NCBI GenBank assembly: GCA_025200525.1
Contig: CM045762.1
Location: forward strand, 79,233,217 to 79,297,216
Source: Camellia lanceoleosa
Taxonomy: Eukaryota; Streptophyta; Magnoliopsida; Ericales; Theaceae
Length of the DNA: 64,000 bases
Direction of reading: 5' to 3'
Shown piece after piece: positions 12,730 through 24,905 of this stretch. Position 1 is the first letter of the stretch; each line of letters opens with the position of its first letter. A program made the translations under genes and the position numbers. Under the pieces are notes generated by a model. The model was not told where the DNA came from. It was given only the letters and a program-made list of their open reading frames with translations, and searched no databases.

Positions 12730-13250
12730 CAGGAATAGTTTCCACATTAACACTATCCGTAGACACATTCAAAACACAACACAAATAACCCCTACATCCC
12801 TTCTTAAGCAATTTGATGGCTTTCATAGTAGAAATCAAATACGGAGGAGGTACCACACCTTTCCACAAAACACAAACTCAGGCAAACCAGATGGTTAAAA
12901 TACAACAGATTTGGCAACGCAATCAATAGTAGCATAGTATTTCGTCAACTAATCCATCTTCAATATGTAATCAAGATGATCAATAGCCACAGACATCAAG
13001 TTAACATATAATAACACATCACCAATCATAATATCACAAGCAGGATACACATAAGCACATATCATAGAACACCCAGATGGTGTAGCTACAGTTAACAAGT
13101 AAGTCATAGGTTCTAGAGGTCTAGTCAATTTCTGATAAAAAGCAAATGACACAAATAAGTGGGTAGATCCAAAATCTATTAAGACATAGGCATTCTAAGT
13201 ACAAATAGGGATTATACCTGACACCACTGATTCAGTATTTTGAACGTCCC
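12730..13250 (-). pseudogene. Retropepsin-like protease of gypsy element A
   Basis: Minus-strand translation gives YVLIDFGSTH, then FAFYQKL, CSMICAYVYPACDI and IDHLDYILKMD, matching the protease of copy G. The catalytic D-S-G has become D-F-G (13168-13176), so the active site is altered; G keeps DSG. The WLTKYYATIDC-like end is broken by a stop near 12946. Confidence 0.85.
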
Positions 13251-13369
13251 CAGGCACAAGTGCAAAATCTATGTCTTGCCTCAAGGTTTCCTTTCCAACA
13301 TTAGTTCTCACGTTTGTTCTTGGTACAGAAGCAGATTCGGCTGAACTTGTCGTAGGATGGTTAGAATTT

Positions 13370-14297
13370 TAGGATATGAGTGGATAATCTTTAATCATGT
13401 GGCCAATCTTGCCACATCGAAAGCAAGTACCTGTTGATCGGTAGCAGGCGCCCTTGTGTTTTCTTGCACATTCTGAACAAGTAGATACTGTACCACTACT
13501 TTGACTTGAATTACTAGAGGATCCCGTATTTTGCTTCTTTAAGAATGACCAGCCCTTTATGAAAGTAAATCCAGATCTTTTACCTCTTCATTCATTTGTT
13601 GGAGCTTTGGTTTGTTTCATTGCTGCTAAGTTGGCTTCTATCATTAAGGCTCAGTTAAGCACATCCACATACCTAGGCAATTTCAATATGCCGACTCCAT
13701 CAAACACATCTAGATTGTGGCCTCCTTCAAATTTTCAGGCTTTCTTATAATCTGTGTCTACCATGTGAGGAGCAAATCAAACTAATTTAGTGAACTTAGT
13801 TTCATACTCAACTACAGGCATGTTGCCTTGCTTTAACTATTCAAACTCTAACACTTTTCAGTCTTGAAAGCACTGAGGGAAATATTTTTCATATCTCTTT
13901 GAGCTGATTCCATGTCATGGCTCCATTACCATCTCGGATCAACATCCACTAGCGCCGGGCTTCCTTTTTTAATGTGTAAGTGACCAATAAAACTTTCTGA
14001 ATTTCAGAATATGGAAAAACTTCAAAATAATTTCTCGGTTTCTAGCATCTATGTATTGGCCTTTAATGGTTCAATTCCACCTAGAAAAGTTGGTGGTTTC
14101 ATCTTGTTGAACTTCTGAGTTAATGAGATAATATCATTGTTCATTAGTTCAAACTGTACTGGAGAAGGTGGAGGAGGCAAAGGTTGCTGTCTTTGTTGTT
14201 GTCTTATTGATTATGTTAAAGCTTCTAACATTCTTTCCATTCGGTCCATTCGTGCATTGGATGATTCAGATACATGATCACTTCTTGTTTGTTCCAT
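13370..14297 (-). pseudogene. Gag with CCHC zinc knuckle of gypsy element A
   Basis: A Met at 14297 opens a hydrophilic N-terminus (RMDRMERMLEAL) that hits TAA after about 29 codons. In the same frame follow PPTFLGGIEPLKA and EKLF, the conserved core of retrotransposon gag, with further stops. A CCHC zinc knuckle, C-x2-C-x4-H-x4-[D], appears near 13400-13440 (TCFRCGKIGHMIKD); its last Cys position reads as Y, as in copy G. Frameshifts occur around 13520-13850. Confidence 0.82.
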
Positions 14298-14518
14298 TGC
14301 TATAGGTAAACAAAACGATAATAAACATAAGCAATCCTTTCACAATGTTCATAGCGTTCAGTTTCATTCATTTCATGTTACACATGTTTGTATGTTCATT
14401 TCATTCAGATATGTTCACATGATTAGCACACATACTCACACATGCTGATGCAACGTCCCTAATTCTTTTTTAGGACATTCTATAGCTCATATGGACTCAT
14501 GTGTACAGTATAACACAT

Positions 14519-14530
14519 ACTCTAATACCA
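14519..14530 (-). promoter_or_regulatory. Decayed primer-binding site of element A
   Basis: The minus strand reads TGGTATTAGAGT, the initiator-Met tRNA primer site TGGTATCAGAGC with two C-to-T changes. It is separated from the LTR by three bases (CTC), exactly as in copy G. Confidence 0.85.
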
Positions 14531-15119
14531 CTCTGTTATGACCCAAACCCGCCCCTATAGGTTTAGCATCGTAACCGGCCAGTAATCCTAGAATTACCGA
14601 AGGCCTCTAAAATAGATAAACAAAATAAAGGGGCTAGCAGAAACAAATATCAAAATATAATGTCTATAGAGCTGTGTAGACATATATGGGACATAAAACT
14701 TAAAACTTGTATTCACATATAAATTCACAAATAAATAGTGACATCATATATATATATATACATCAGCCTTATGTCATCTTTACACAAAACAAAATGGGAC
14801 TTAGCCTTATTTATATCATATATAGAAACTTGTCCAACAAACAAAGAAAATAAGGTTAGCATTGAGTTCACAAAACTTGACCACTAGAAACACTTGGGAA
14901 CCTCCTCGGGAGGCACGGTGGTTGATTAGACCAAACAGAACTCTAGTCTAGCAACTTAGGCCTAGTCTTGCGCCTGATCACTTACATACATAAATAATAC
15001 AGTGAGCTGGAGCCCAGTAAATAACAACAGAGTAAAGGGTTTATGAATGAAGTCCATCACAGATTCAAAAATTAGAGTTCATATTAGAAACAGATTCACA
15101 TACTTGTACAAAATTCATA

Positions 15120-15360
15120 AGCAGTTATATGTGGTACATCCATTAGCTAACATATCAGATTGGTCATAAGGCCCGCATGTATAGTCGGTACCGATGACCA
15201 TAAGGTTAACATCTTTGTGCACATATAGCCATGGTATTGAATCCCCCAGGTGAGGGCTACATGAACATAGGTTTCGGTATTGTTGGCCCAGGGCAAGGGC
15301 CACATGAACATAAGCCATAGTATTATTTCCCCTGGGGAAGGCCACGTGAACTAAGGATGC
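15120..15360. repeat. Imperfect ~45-bp repeat in LTR of A
   Basis: About three degenerate units, each with a CCC(C/A)(A/T)GG-like segment followed by (G)GCCACATGAACATA. The place within the LTR corresponds to the 42-bp repeat arrays of G, but the unit sequence differs. Confidence 0.55.
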
Positions 15361-15723
15361 CACGAATACATTTCAAAAATAGGACAATCATTCATCTATA
15401 TAGAAAATATCATTTCAGGAAAAAGAGCTTATCGTATCATTTCATTAAGAAAAAACTTATAATCAAACATAACTTTACAGAGTTGGTACTTACAGATAGC
15501 TCCAGTAGTAGTAGGACAGATCACTTGCATAGAAATGACTGATCAGGCGGCGATAACACGTGACCTACACAAACACATGACAGATACACATTGGACACAC
15601 GTCTCAAAGGTGTTTAACTTGTCATTTTTTCTTCCATAGCTTGTGTTTCTAACTCTTATTCTCATTATTACATAGCCTAGGAATGCCTTAGATACAATAA
15701 GGATGCAAAATGCACTTTGAAAC

Positions 15724-15863
15724 TGATGATGTTAGAGAATACAAGATTAGGGAATGATTAGGATATCATCCCCTATTTATATTAATGAAGATTAATAATT
15801 ACAAAAGAGCCCTAAGGCATAGTTACAAAATAATAACCTAAATAATCATATATTATTCTAGCA
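15724..15863 (-). repeat. 3' LTR of copia element F
   Basis: 140-bp LTR reading TGATGATGTTAGAG to TTATTCTAGCA on the plus strand. It aligns over its full length with 29920-30064. The left TSD GAAAC is at 15719-15723. Confidence 0.92.
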
Positions 15864-15874
15864 CTCCCCCTCAA
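15864..15874 (-). promoter_or_regulatory. Polypurine tract of element F
   Basis: The minus strand reads TTGAGGGGGAG directly before the 3' LTR, the expected place for plus-strand DNA priming. Confidence 0.8.
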
Positions 15875-15959
15875 GCTGGTGTGAAGATATCTCTCACGTC
15901 CAGCTTGCCTAAGATGTCATGAAATGGCTTACTCCCAACTCCCTTGGTGAGGATGTCAA

Positions 15960-17232
15960 CAAGTTATTCACCAGACTACACAAAGGGAGTGCATATTGTG
16001 CCACTAGTGATTTTTTCTTTAATGAAGTGGCGATCAATCTCAACATGCTTTGTCCTGTCATGTTGAACTAGATTGTGAGTGATGTTGATAGCGGCCTTAT
16101 TATCACAGTATAACCGCATGGAGTTCGCTTGATCAATACCTAGATTACTCAACAATAACTTGATCCATAAGAGCTCACACACCCCTTGTGCCATAGCTCT
16201 AAACTCAGCTTCTGCACTTGACCTGGCAACCACATTTTGCTTCTTACACCTCCTGAAGTCAATCTCCTATCAGTTACTGATCCAGTCCAATCAGCATCTG
16301 TATAGGTTTCCACACGAAGATGATCATACTTTGAAAAATAAAGATCCTTACTAGGAGCAGACTTCAAGTACCTCAAAATTCTCATGACAGCCTCGAAGTG
16401 AATTTGATAAGGAGCATGCATAAACTGGCTAACCACACTGACAACAACAACAATATTAGGATGGAAGTGAGATAGGTAAATGAGCTTACCTACTAATCGC
16501 TGATAGCTTCTCCTTCATCATCTTCCAGTTTCTGATTGGGTTCCAGTGGAGTGTCACAAGCCTTGTAGCCAAGCATCCCAGTTTCCTTCAATAGGTCAAG
16601 CATATACTTCCTCTGTGAGATAAATATCCCATTCTTGGAGTGAGCAACTTCAATTTCCAAAAAATACTTTAAGCTCCCAAGACTTTGATTTCAAACTCAT
16701 TGGCTAAATATTTCTTCAACAGAGGTACTTTCTCACTATCATTGTCCGTAAGAACTATGTCATCTATATAAACAATGAGTGCTGTAGTTTTACCATGTGA
16801 AAAATGTTTCACAAATAATGTGTGATTTGCCTGACTCTGTTTGAAGCCATATTTAAGTATAGCCTGAGTGAATCTCTCAAACCAAGCCCTTGAAGACTGT
16901 TTGAGACCATATAATGACTTCCAAAGCCTGCATACTTTGCCTTATGTCTGAAGATCCTCAAAACCAAGAGGAATGCCCATATATACCTCTTCTTCGAGGT
17001 CACATGAAGAAAGGCATTCTTTACATCAAATTGATGAAGTGGCCAGTTTAGATTAGCTACTAGAGAGAGAAGTACTCAAACCGAATTTATCTTAGCCACT
17101 GGTGCAAAGGTCTCCTGACAGTCAACGCCATATGTCTGGGTGAACCTTTTTTGCCACAAGCCTAGCCTTGTAATGCTCAATAGACCCATCCGCTTTGTGT
17201 TTCACAGTATACACCCATTTGCATTCCACAGG
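15960..17232 (-). pseudogene. Copia RT (C-terminal part) and RNase H of element F
   Basis: From the C-terminus upward on the minus strand: RNase H ends with SSAEAEFRAMAQG, LYCDNKAAINI and KHVEIDRHFI (15976-16233). 16149-16436 gives QIHFEAVMRILRYLK and TYTDADWTGS. The RT catalytic YIDD lies near 16760-16775, followed by TDND. 16809-17003 covers the conserved region with several frameshifts. At least four frame breaks occur. Confidence 0.88.
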
Positions 17233-18669
17233 TCATTTGCCCTTAGGTAACTCAGTCAATTCCCAAGTGCTATTTTTCCTAAGTGTTTTCATTTCCTCAA
17301 TCATGGCAAGTTTCCACTTAGAGGTAGCAAGAGCATCATGAAAATGGTTAGGAATGCTAACAGAGGAAATATTTGACACAAACACTCTATAGGAGGACAA
17401 TAAATGAGAGTAGGACATAAAATTTGAGATAGGATGTTGAGTATAAGATCTCATACCCTTTCTCTTGGCAATAGGAACATCAAGATCAATGGACTCAAGA
17501 GATTCAAAGTTACCTAGACTCTCATCAGAAGTAGGAGATAATAGTGGAGGAGCAGAAGTGGTCTCTTGTATCCAGTTAACTTTCTGTCTGTCTTTGTCCC
17601 TGACATAAACTTGCCCTTCTTTAATCTTGGTGACATTGGGTTCTATAGTCCCAGTAAGAGGTGATGGTGCAAGAACAACTGGTTCCACCATAGAAATCAC
17701 AGGAATCACTTCACACCAAGTCTTCCCCTAAAGGGAGGATTGTGACACCAGAGAGGACAAGAAATAGAATTAGGACTCAAAGAATGTGACATCTATGGAC
17801 ACAAACCACTTACGAGAAGGAGGATGGTAACACTTATATCCCTTTTGAGTAGGAGAGTACCCAAGGAAAACACATTTGAGGGAGCGAGGGTCTAACTTAC
17901 CACGATTAGGAGAGTGATTGTGGACAAAAAAGACACAGCTAAATATTTTTGGAGGAGTAGAAAACAAGGACGTAGAACTTAGGAGGACTTGAAGGGGAGC
18001 TTGTTTTTGCAAGACGTGGGTAGGAAGACAATTAATAAGATGGGCAGTGATGAGAATAGTGTCACCCTAGTAGGACCGAGGCACACTCATAGAAAAACAC
18101 ATGCACCGAGCCATGTCAAGAAGATGACGATTCTTGCATTCCGCTACCCTATTTTGTTGAGGGGTATTGGTGCAAGAGGTTTGATGGATAATGCTATGAG
18201 TAAAAAAATATTGCCCTAACCCAAAATCTATGGATTCCCCCCCATTTTCAAAATGGAAGATTTTGACAGTAGCCCCAAACTAAGTACAAATCATCTTATG
18301 AAAATTGCGGAACACAGAGAAAACCTCACTCTTGTCTTTTATACGATACACCCAAGTAGTATGAGAAAAATCATCAATAAATGTAACAAACCATCGATGA
18401 CATTTCACAAACATAACACGAGATGGATCCCAGACATCAAAATGTATTAATGAAAAAAGGAACTAAGCTTTTATTAAAACTGGGAGCACAAAAAGCTCTG
18501 TGTTGTTTTCCAAGTTGACAAGACTCACAAAGAAACTCAAACACATTATTGTTTGCAAAACCAAATGGAAATAAATGCTTATGTAAATAAAAAGAATGAT
18601 GCCCAAGGCGCTGATGTCACAGCCATAAATCACCTTTGGTAGTAGGACTCGTGGTGGAAGAATGAGCAA
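17233..18669 (-). pseudogene. Copia integrase and start of RT of element F
   Basis: 17233-17709 carries the integrase tail and RT start (PNHFHDALATSKWKLAMIEE, STWELTELPKGK). 17770-18012 holds the integrase C-terminal motif KLDPRSLKCVFLGYSPTQKG and YHP. 18013-18450 covers the catalytic core with frameshifts. 18463-18669 is the GAG-pre-integrase/zinc-finger part (LGHHSF, CESCQLGKQH in interrupted frames). Confidence 0.87.
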
Positions 18670-19487
18670 GATTGTCCAATTAATTTAGGAAATAGAGACC
18701 ATTTTTTGCACTACCACTGCCAATCGTCCTCCTCGTGACAAGATCCTGAAAAAGACAATGATCAGGAAAAATCGTCACACTACAATTCAAATCCTGTGTA
18801 ATATGACTCAAGAATAACAGGTTAATAGAAAAATTGGGAACATTGAGAATAGAAGATAGATGTATGGTATGAGTGACATGGACTAAACCTTTCCCAAAAA
18901 TGGAAGAAACAGTACCATCTGCAATCCTAACTTTGTCCTAACCTGAAGAAGGCTTATAGGCAGAGAAAAGGTTAGAGGAGCCAGACATATAATCTAAGGC
19001 ACCAGAATCAATAATCTAGGGCAAAGACTTATGAGATAGAAAAACACAAGGAGAAGAAGCTTAGTTACCTGAGCGGGCAAATGACAAGGAAGATGTACTG
19101 AGAGAAGTAAAAGACCGGTGGTCCAGTAAGTGACGAAGAACATCCTCAAGCTCAGGAGTAGTCATGCCAGAGAGACCATCAGAAGGCTGGCCAATAGAAG
19201 CAGAAGTAGAATCAAGTGTATCAACGATACTAGACTAATGAGCCCGTGGATGAGAACCCCATCCTCTAGATTGGCCTGACCGACCTCCTTTAAAACCATA
19301 ACGATCACTTCTACCCCTAGATGAAGTCCCATGAAGTTTCAAACATGTATCACGAGTATGCCGCAGTTTTTTGCAGTAATCACAGAATATAGACTCCTTG
19401 GTGGTAGATAGAGGGATATGAGTCAAGTTGAGGCCATCTCTAAGGGTAGACAGTAATGCTAAATGGTTAGTAGAGATAGGTGACATC
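18670..19487 (-). pseudogene. Copia protease and gag zinc knuckle of element F
   Basis: 19235-19490 encodes a CCHC knuckle (CDYCKKLRHTRDTC; the usual Gly before His is Arg) followed by a basic Arg/Gly-rich tail. Downstream, the protease keeps IDSGALDYMSGSSNLFSAY, where DSG is the catalytic triplet (near 18995-19010) and ALDYM replaces the usual ATDHM. Stops follow. The gag frame is cut at 19488-19492, the left TSD of G. Confidence 0.87.
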
Positions 19488-20146
19488 ATAGTTATCACGA
19501 CCCAAACCCACCCCTATAGGTTTAGCGTCGTAACCGGCCAGTAATCCTTGGATTACCGAAGACCTCTTAACAATTAGACTTATAATTAGGGTCTTAACAA
19601 TTAGACTTATAATTAGGGGCTGCAGAAGTAAATACATAAAAAGAAACATACATAGTCCATCGAGCTGTGCAGACATACATGGGAATAATAATCTTAAACT
19701 TTTATAGACATACGAGTGACGTCAAAAGATACAGTATTTACACATCACTTCATGTACATATAAAAGAAAAACTTATCCATGGGGCAAAAGGAACAGTCTT
19801 ATACATCCATAATAATACAGCCACAAGACTCGACTTGATTTGAAACCTCCTCGTGAGGCGCAAAAGGTGGCTGACAAATACAAAAATGCTTCAGGAATCA
19901 TCTTAAGCCTGATCACGCGTCTGCTCACCTACATACATAATAAATAACTAGTGAGCGGAGGCCCAGTGAATAACAACAAAGTAAAGGGATAAATGAATGA
20001 TGTTCCATAACTATTTATGAAACCAAAGTTTACGTTCGAATTCTCATTCCGCGTATATATATATATATAAATCAAAGTCCATGCTTAATCTTACATAGTG
20101 TATCTGTTAGCGCTAACAGATCACATACAGAGTATCAAAGATCAAA

Positions 20147-20482
20147 CTTGTCAATTCCATAGAGAAACCTCCGGTCGGGTACGGATAACTTGCCAGTTCC
20201 ATAAAGGAACCTCCGGATTGGGTATGGATAACTTGTCAGTTCCATAAAGGAACCTCCAGCCGGGTATAGATAACTTTCCAGTTCCATTAAGGAACCTCCG
20301 AACTAGGTACGGATAACTTGTCAGTTCCATTAAGGAACCTCCAGCCGGATACAGATAACTTGCCAGTTCCATTAAGGAACCTCCGGACTAGGTATGGATA
20401 ACTTGTCAGTTCCATTAAGGAACCTCCAGCCGGGTACAAATAACTTGCAAATTCCATTAAGGAACCTCTGGACTGGGTATGG
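20147..20482. repeat. 42-bp tandem repeat, 8 units, in 3' LTR of G
   Basis: The unit contains CAGTTCCATTAAGGAACCTCC followed by an (A/C)G(A/C)C(T/G)GGGTA segment and ATAACTTG. TTCCAT recurs eight times at 41-43 bp spacing. GTTCC and GGAAC form a short inverted repeat within each unit. The partner LTR has six units. Confidence 0.92.
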
Positions 20483-20894
20483 ATAGCACACTTGAATTAA
20501 AGCATAAAGATCACAACATTTGTCAGAGTTGGACAATCATTCATAGTACAGAACATAACATTTCGTAAAACAGATCTTATTTCATATACAGAGAATAATT
20601 TAACTTGAACATAACTTTACTAAGTTATTATCCACAGATAATAGATGCTCCAAGTAAACAAACAAAGTAGGCAATTCAGCTTCCTTGTGGCGCATGACCT
20701 ACACAGCATGACAGATACATATATTGAAACACACGTTCGGATTATACATAACTTATTTCATTTGTTCTTAGTGTGTTTCTACCTTTTATCCTCATTACGA
20801 AGACTTAATCTTGGCCTAGTATGCCTAAGATGAAATGAGGATGCAAAATTACATTTGAAAACATCTTTCAAAACTTGCTAAAAACAAGGTCCAC

Positions 20895-21168
20895 ACTCGA
20901 GCAGACATGCAAAATGTGAGGGTTTGCACGAGCGTAACTTCCTTCGCTCAAGCGGTCTGTAATCTTTGAAAAAATACTGGTTGCTTGTTTTTCACGCTCA
21001 ACGGGCGCTCGATCCTCGCTCGAGCGTGACTCTTGTCGCTTGAGCGTACTGCAAAACACAAGAACTTCTAAGGGCTTGCATTTCAAGCTCAAGCGTACCT
21101 CAGGTCGCTCGAACGAAAGTGCACACACTCAAAGTGGTCGCTCGAGCGTGGATTCCTACGCTCGAGCG
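20895..21168. repeat. CGCTCGAGCG palindrome array in 3' LTR of G
   Basis: About ten exact or degenerate copies (for example near 20898, 20946, 21006, 21017, 21038, 21088, 21106, 21140 and 21159), often in pairs 15-20 bp apart. Each contains CTCGAG or a one-base variant. Confidence 0.8.
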
Positions 21169-22106
21169 TAGATGCAAATTCTGGGATTTCCAGATTTGTT
21201 CCCAAAGCTCAAAACTCAAACTTTAAGCATCCAAACTTGATTTTTCTAGGCTAAAACTTGAGGAACACTTAGAAGTTCATAATACATCATGAATTGAGGA
21301 TCTTTTCAATAAATCATGGCCAAATAGCTTGCCAATTGTGCAAAATTCAACTTAAAATTCACGATTGATCCATGAACATGACATGCATGAATTTCTTTGA
21401 CCTTAAGCTTCTCAAAACATAATCAAATGTTACAAAATAACTTGGGACTTGATGACTTCCCAAAGTTAAGGTGAATTTAAGACATGCATGAGGGAATTCT
21501 TTGAAATTTAACTCAAAATGTGAGAAAATATGCATGCATGTATGGAATGACTCAATTCTCTTCAATTTTAACTCTATTCTTGCATTAACCAACCTAATTC
21601 ATTAGAGTTCAAGTCCTATACATCATAATTGTACACTCTAGGGGTTGAATTGTTACCTAGACTTCCCAAAGTGTGTGCTAGGAGTTAACTTCTTGAGTTT
21701 CCAAGCCCAAGCCTTCAATCTCTAGCAAGATCCTCTCAATCTCAAGTGTTGACATCCAATCTCACTCTTGGTCACTTTCTTCCTCTCTCTCACGTTGTAA
21801 CTCTTGGTAGCTTAAAGATGATATCAGAAAGAGGCTCAAGTGGGGTGTATAAGCCTTATGTAGGCTTAGGTAAAAGTATAATTAATTAAGGCCAAATAAG
21901 TGGACATTAAGTTAATCTAATTAAATCGTTTCGACTTAATTTGTCAATTTCTAAATCGGATGCCGTTAAGGCTTTCAATTCGCAAATCAAAATGGAATTA
22001 TGAACAGGCTTTTCCTACGCTAAACAGATAGAAACACAGGCAACATGTGATGCAAAACTTCACTTGAATCTCTTATTAGACATAATTAAGCATGGATTAA
22101 CATTAA

Positions 22107-22480
22107 TCATGAGTCGGGGCTATAATAGTCTTCCCCCCTTAAAGAGTTTGGTCCTCTAAAACTCGAATTACCTTCATTTTGGAAGAATACCGGGTCCAAA
22201 GGGAACAGTTCAGGGTATCTTTTCATCATGTCTTCTTCTGTTTCCCAAGTTGCATAGGTTCCTCCATGATTCTGCCAATCGACCTTTACTAACGGAATTT
22301 CCTCATTTCTCAATCTTTTGATTCGGCGATTCACAATTTGCATTGGCCTCTCCTCATATGTATAATCATCTTTTAGAAGTACATGAGTCGGCTCAATCAT
22401 ATGTAGTGGATCTCTCAAATACTCTCAAAGCATAGATACGTGAAAAACATTGTACAGATGCTCCATGACCAGAGGTAAGG
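22107..22480 (-). pseudogene. Chromodomain end of the pol polyprotein of G
   Basis: Minus-strand frame 22418-22107 ends with RPMQIVNRRIKRLRNEEIP, VKVDWQNHGGTYATWETEED and YPELF. This is the C-terminal chromodomain pattern (hydrophobic-W, ATWE, YPxLF) of plant chromoviruses, which is thought to guide integration through histone marks. The open frame continues past the PPT into the LTR, so the native stop is lost or lies within it. Between 22419 and 22480 the integrase C-terminus is frameshifted. Confidence 0.88.
22128..22140 (-). promoter_or_regulatory. Polypurine tract of element G
   Basis: The minus strand reads AAGGGGGGAAGAC immediately before the 3' LTR end at 22127. Confidence 0.85.
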
Positions 22481-23464
22481 CTACTCTGGTCCCAACAATG
22501 GTTTGTTACCTATTTCAGCCCAACATATAGGAGAACAACATTTCCTTCTATACAGAGCTTTATAAGGAGTCATCCCAATACTTGAATGATAGCTGTTATT
22601 GTACACAAACTCGGCTAAAGGTAGATAAGACTCCCAATTCCCTTGGAAGTTCAACACACACATCCGCAACTTATCTTCTAAAGTCTTATTGGTTCTTTCA
22701 GATTGACCATCTGTCTGTGAATGGTATGCACTACTTAATCGCAATTTGGTTTCCAAAGCCATTTGTAAACTCTGCCAGAATCTTGATGTCAACTTCGAAT
22801 CTCTATCAGTTACAATAGATACTGGTATACCATGTAATCTCACAATTTCATTCATAAACATGTTAGCTAATTTGTCCGCATTATAAATGATTTTAATAGG
22901 CAGAAAGTGGACAGATTTAGTCAAACAATCAACTATGACCCAGATAGAATCCATACCTCGAGAAGAGCGAGGCAGACTGACAATGAAATCTATAGTAATA
23001 TGTTCCCATTTCCATTCCGGTATTGGTAGCGACTTTAGTAATCCAGCGAGTCTTTGATATTTAGTTTTAACTTGCTGGCAGTGCAAACATTTAGCTACAA
23101 AGTCGACAATGCTTGTCTTCATTCCAGGCGACCAGAAGTTCTGTCTCAAGTCATGATACATCATTGTGTTTCCCGGATGCATGGCAAATTTGGAGTTGTG
23201 AGCTTCAGTCATAACACGCTTTCTTAAATTAGAGGAATCCGGTACACAAAGTCTATTATAAAATTTCAACACATTATTCTCAAACACAAACCCCGGCCTC
23301 GGCTTTGAGTCAAATTCTTCTATCATCTTTTTCAAGAACTCATCTTCAAGTTGTCTATCTCTAATTTCCTCAATGATTGTAGGTTGTGCAGAAATAGTAA
23401 CTAAGATTCCGCCCTGTTCTCCCATCACAATCTCAATTTCGTTCTTTTCCAAGTCACATAACAA
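22481..23464 (-). pseudogene. Integrase of gypsy element G
   Basis: A 327-residue open frame. It starts with the RNase H-integrase linker, then the HHCC zinc finger (EAHNSKFAMH, CLHCQQ), then the catalytic core: ITIDFIVSLP (first Asp), IVTDRDSKL (second Asp), QTDGQSERTNKTLED (Glu). The GPE-type end and GMTPYKALYRRKC follow. All catalytic residues are present, so this is the best-preserved domain in the cluster. A TAG stop (23471-23473) separates it from RNase H, and the frame ends early before the chromodomain. Confidence 0.93.
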
Positions 23465-23470
23465 TTCCTT

Positions 23471-23956
23471 CTAGCTAGTGAGCAAACATGAAAAATTCCC
23501 AATGGATTTTCGGCTCAAAGTATCTACAACGGTATTTGCCTTCCCTGGATGATACAAAATTTGCAGGTTATAATCTTTGATTAACTCTAACCATCTCCTC
23601 GGTCTCATGTTCAATTTTTTTGGAGTGAAGAAATATTTGAGACTTTTATGGTTTGTATATACTTCACAAGTCACACCATACAGATAATGTCGCCAAATCT
23701 TCAAAGCAAAGACGACATCTGCCAATTCAAGGTCATGAGTTGGGTAATTCTTGTCATGTGGATGAAGTTGCTGAGAGGCATAAGGAATTACTTTCCCGTT
23801 CTGCGTTAGTACACAACCCAACCCTTTATACAAAGCGTCATTATAAATCTGGAACCCATCAGTACCATTAGGTAGAGTTAAGATTGATGCAGTCACCAAT
23901 CTGGTTTTCAACTCTTGAAAAACTATTTCACGCTGATCATTCCAATCAAATGGCAC
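23471..23956 (-). pseudogene. RNase H of gypsy element G
   Basis: The open frame of 161 residues carries [16 protein letters not shown] with the first catalytic Asp, the [18 protein letters not shown] helix with the Glu, and [11 protein letters not shown]. In the last motif the usual catalytic Asp of YTDH is Asn, so activity is probably lost; copy A keeps YTDH. Confidence 0.9.
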
Positions 23957-24905
23957 ATTTTTTTATATCAGCTGCATCAATGGCATAACAAGTTTCGAGA
24001 AATCTTTCATAAACCTCCTGTAGTAACCTACAAGTTCCGGAAAACTTCTTACTTCGGACACATTAGTTGGTCTTGGCTAGTTCACCATGGCTTCAATTTT
24101 CTGAAGGTCAACCGAAATACCATCTCTGTTGATTACATGCCCAAGAAATGCTACACTGTCAAGCCAAAATTCACATTTGGCAAGTTTTGCATATAACTTC
24201 TTTTCCCTCAGAATTTGTACGACAATTCTCAAATGATTCTGATGTTCTTCCCTGTTTTTGGACTAAATAATATATCATCAATAAAGACAACAATAAATTC
24301 ATCCATAAATTGTTTGAACACCCTATTTATAATGTCCATAAAGGCAGCAGGTGCATTGGTTACCCCAAATGGCATGACTAGGAATTTATAATGCCTATAT
24401 CTAGTTCTGAATGCAATCTTCTCTATGTCTTCTACCTTGACCTTTAATTGGTGATATCCGGATCTAAGGTCAATCTTAGAAAACACTTGGGCCCCCTGAA
24501 GTTGATCAAACAGGTCATCAATTCGAGGTAGTGGGTACTTGTTCTTGATAGTTACTTTGCTTAACTCACGGTAGTCAATATATAGCCTCAAAGATCCATC
24601 CTTCTTTTTAACCAAAAAAAAACTGGAGCACCCCAAGGTAAGGTACTCGGACGGATGAATTTCTTGTCTAAGAGCTCTTGGAGTTGGACTTTTAACTCTT
24701 TCAATTCGGAAGTCGACATCCTATAAAGAGTCTTGGAGATAGGCTGTGTTCCAAGTATTACATCAATAGTAAATTCAATTTCCCTATCAATTAAGTCCCC
24801 TGGTAGATCATTGGGAAACATATCAGGAAAGTCACAAACCATAGGAATAGTTTCTACACTGGTACTATCTAAAGATTCAGTCATGCGCAACACAAGTAGC
24901 CCCAA
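23957..24905 (-). pseudogene. Reverse transcriptase of gypsy element G
   Basis: 24905-24588 gives the N-terminal part ([46 protein letters not shown]). After a one-base frame change (a run of A near 24613-24621), 24636-24229 carries [42 protein letters not shown] and the catalytic VVFIDDIL. 24228-23957 continues the thumb/connection in broken frames (AFLGHVIN). Confidence 0.92.

Larger units (their letters stand above)
19493..22127 (-). repeat. 3' LTR of gypsy element G
   Basis: 2,635 bp. Plus-strand start TATCACGACCCAAACCC (canonical TGTCACG, one change) and end TCGGGGCTATAATA, against GGGGTTGTTACA in the partner. It differs from the partner by a 27-bp duplication near 19570-19610 and by two extra 42-bp units. 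Transcription signals on the minus strand include a TATA-like run near 21860 and a donor-like AGGTAACAATTC near 21647. Confidence 0.92.

Noticed and set aside
20147..20482. Regular repeat array that could suggest a CRISPR
   Set aside because: Units are contiguous 42-bp tandem repeats without unique spacers, lie in a plant LTR and recur in the partner LTR.
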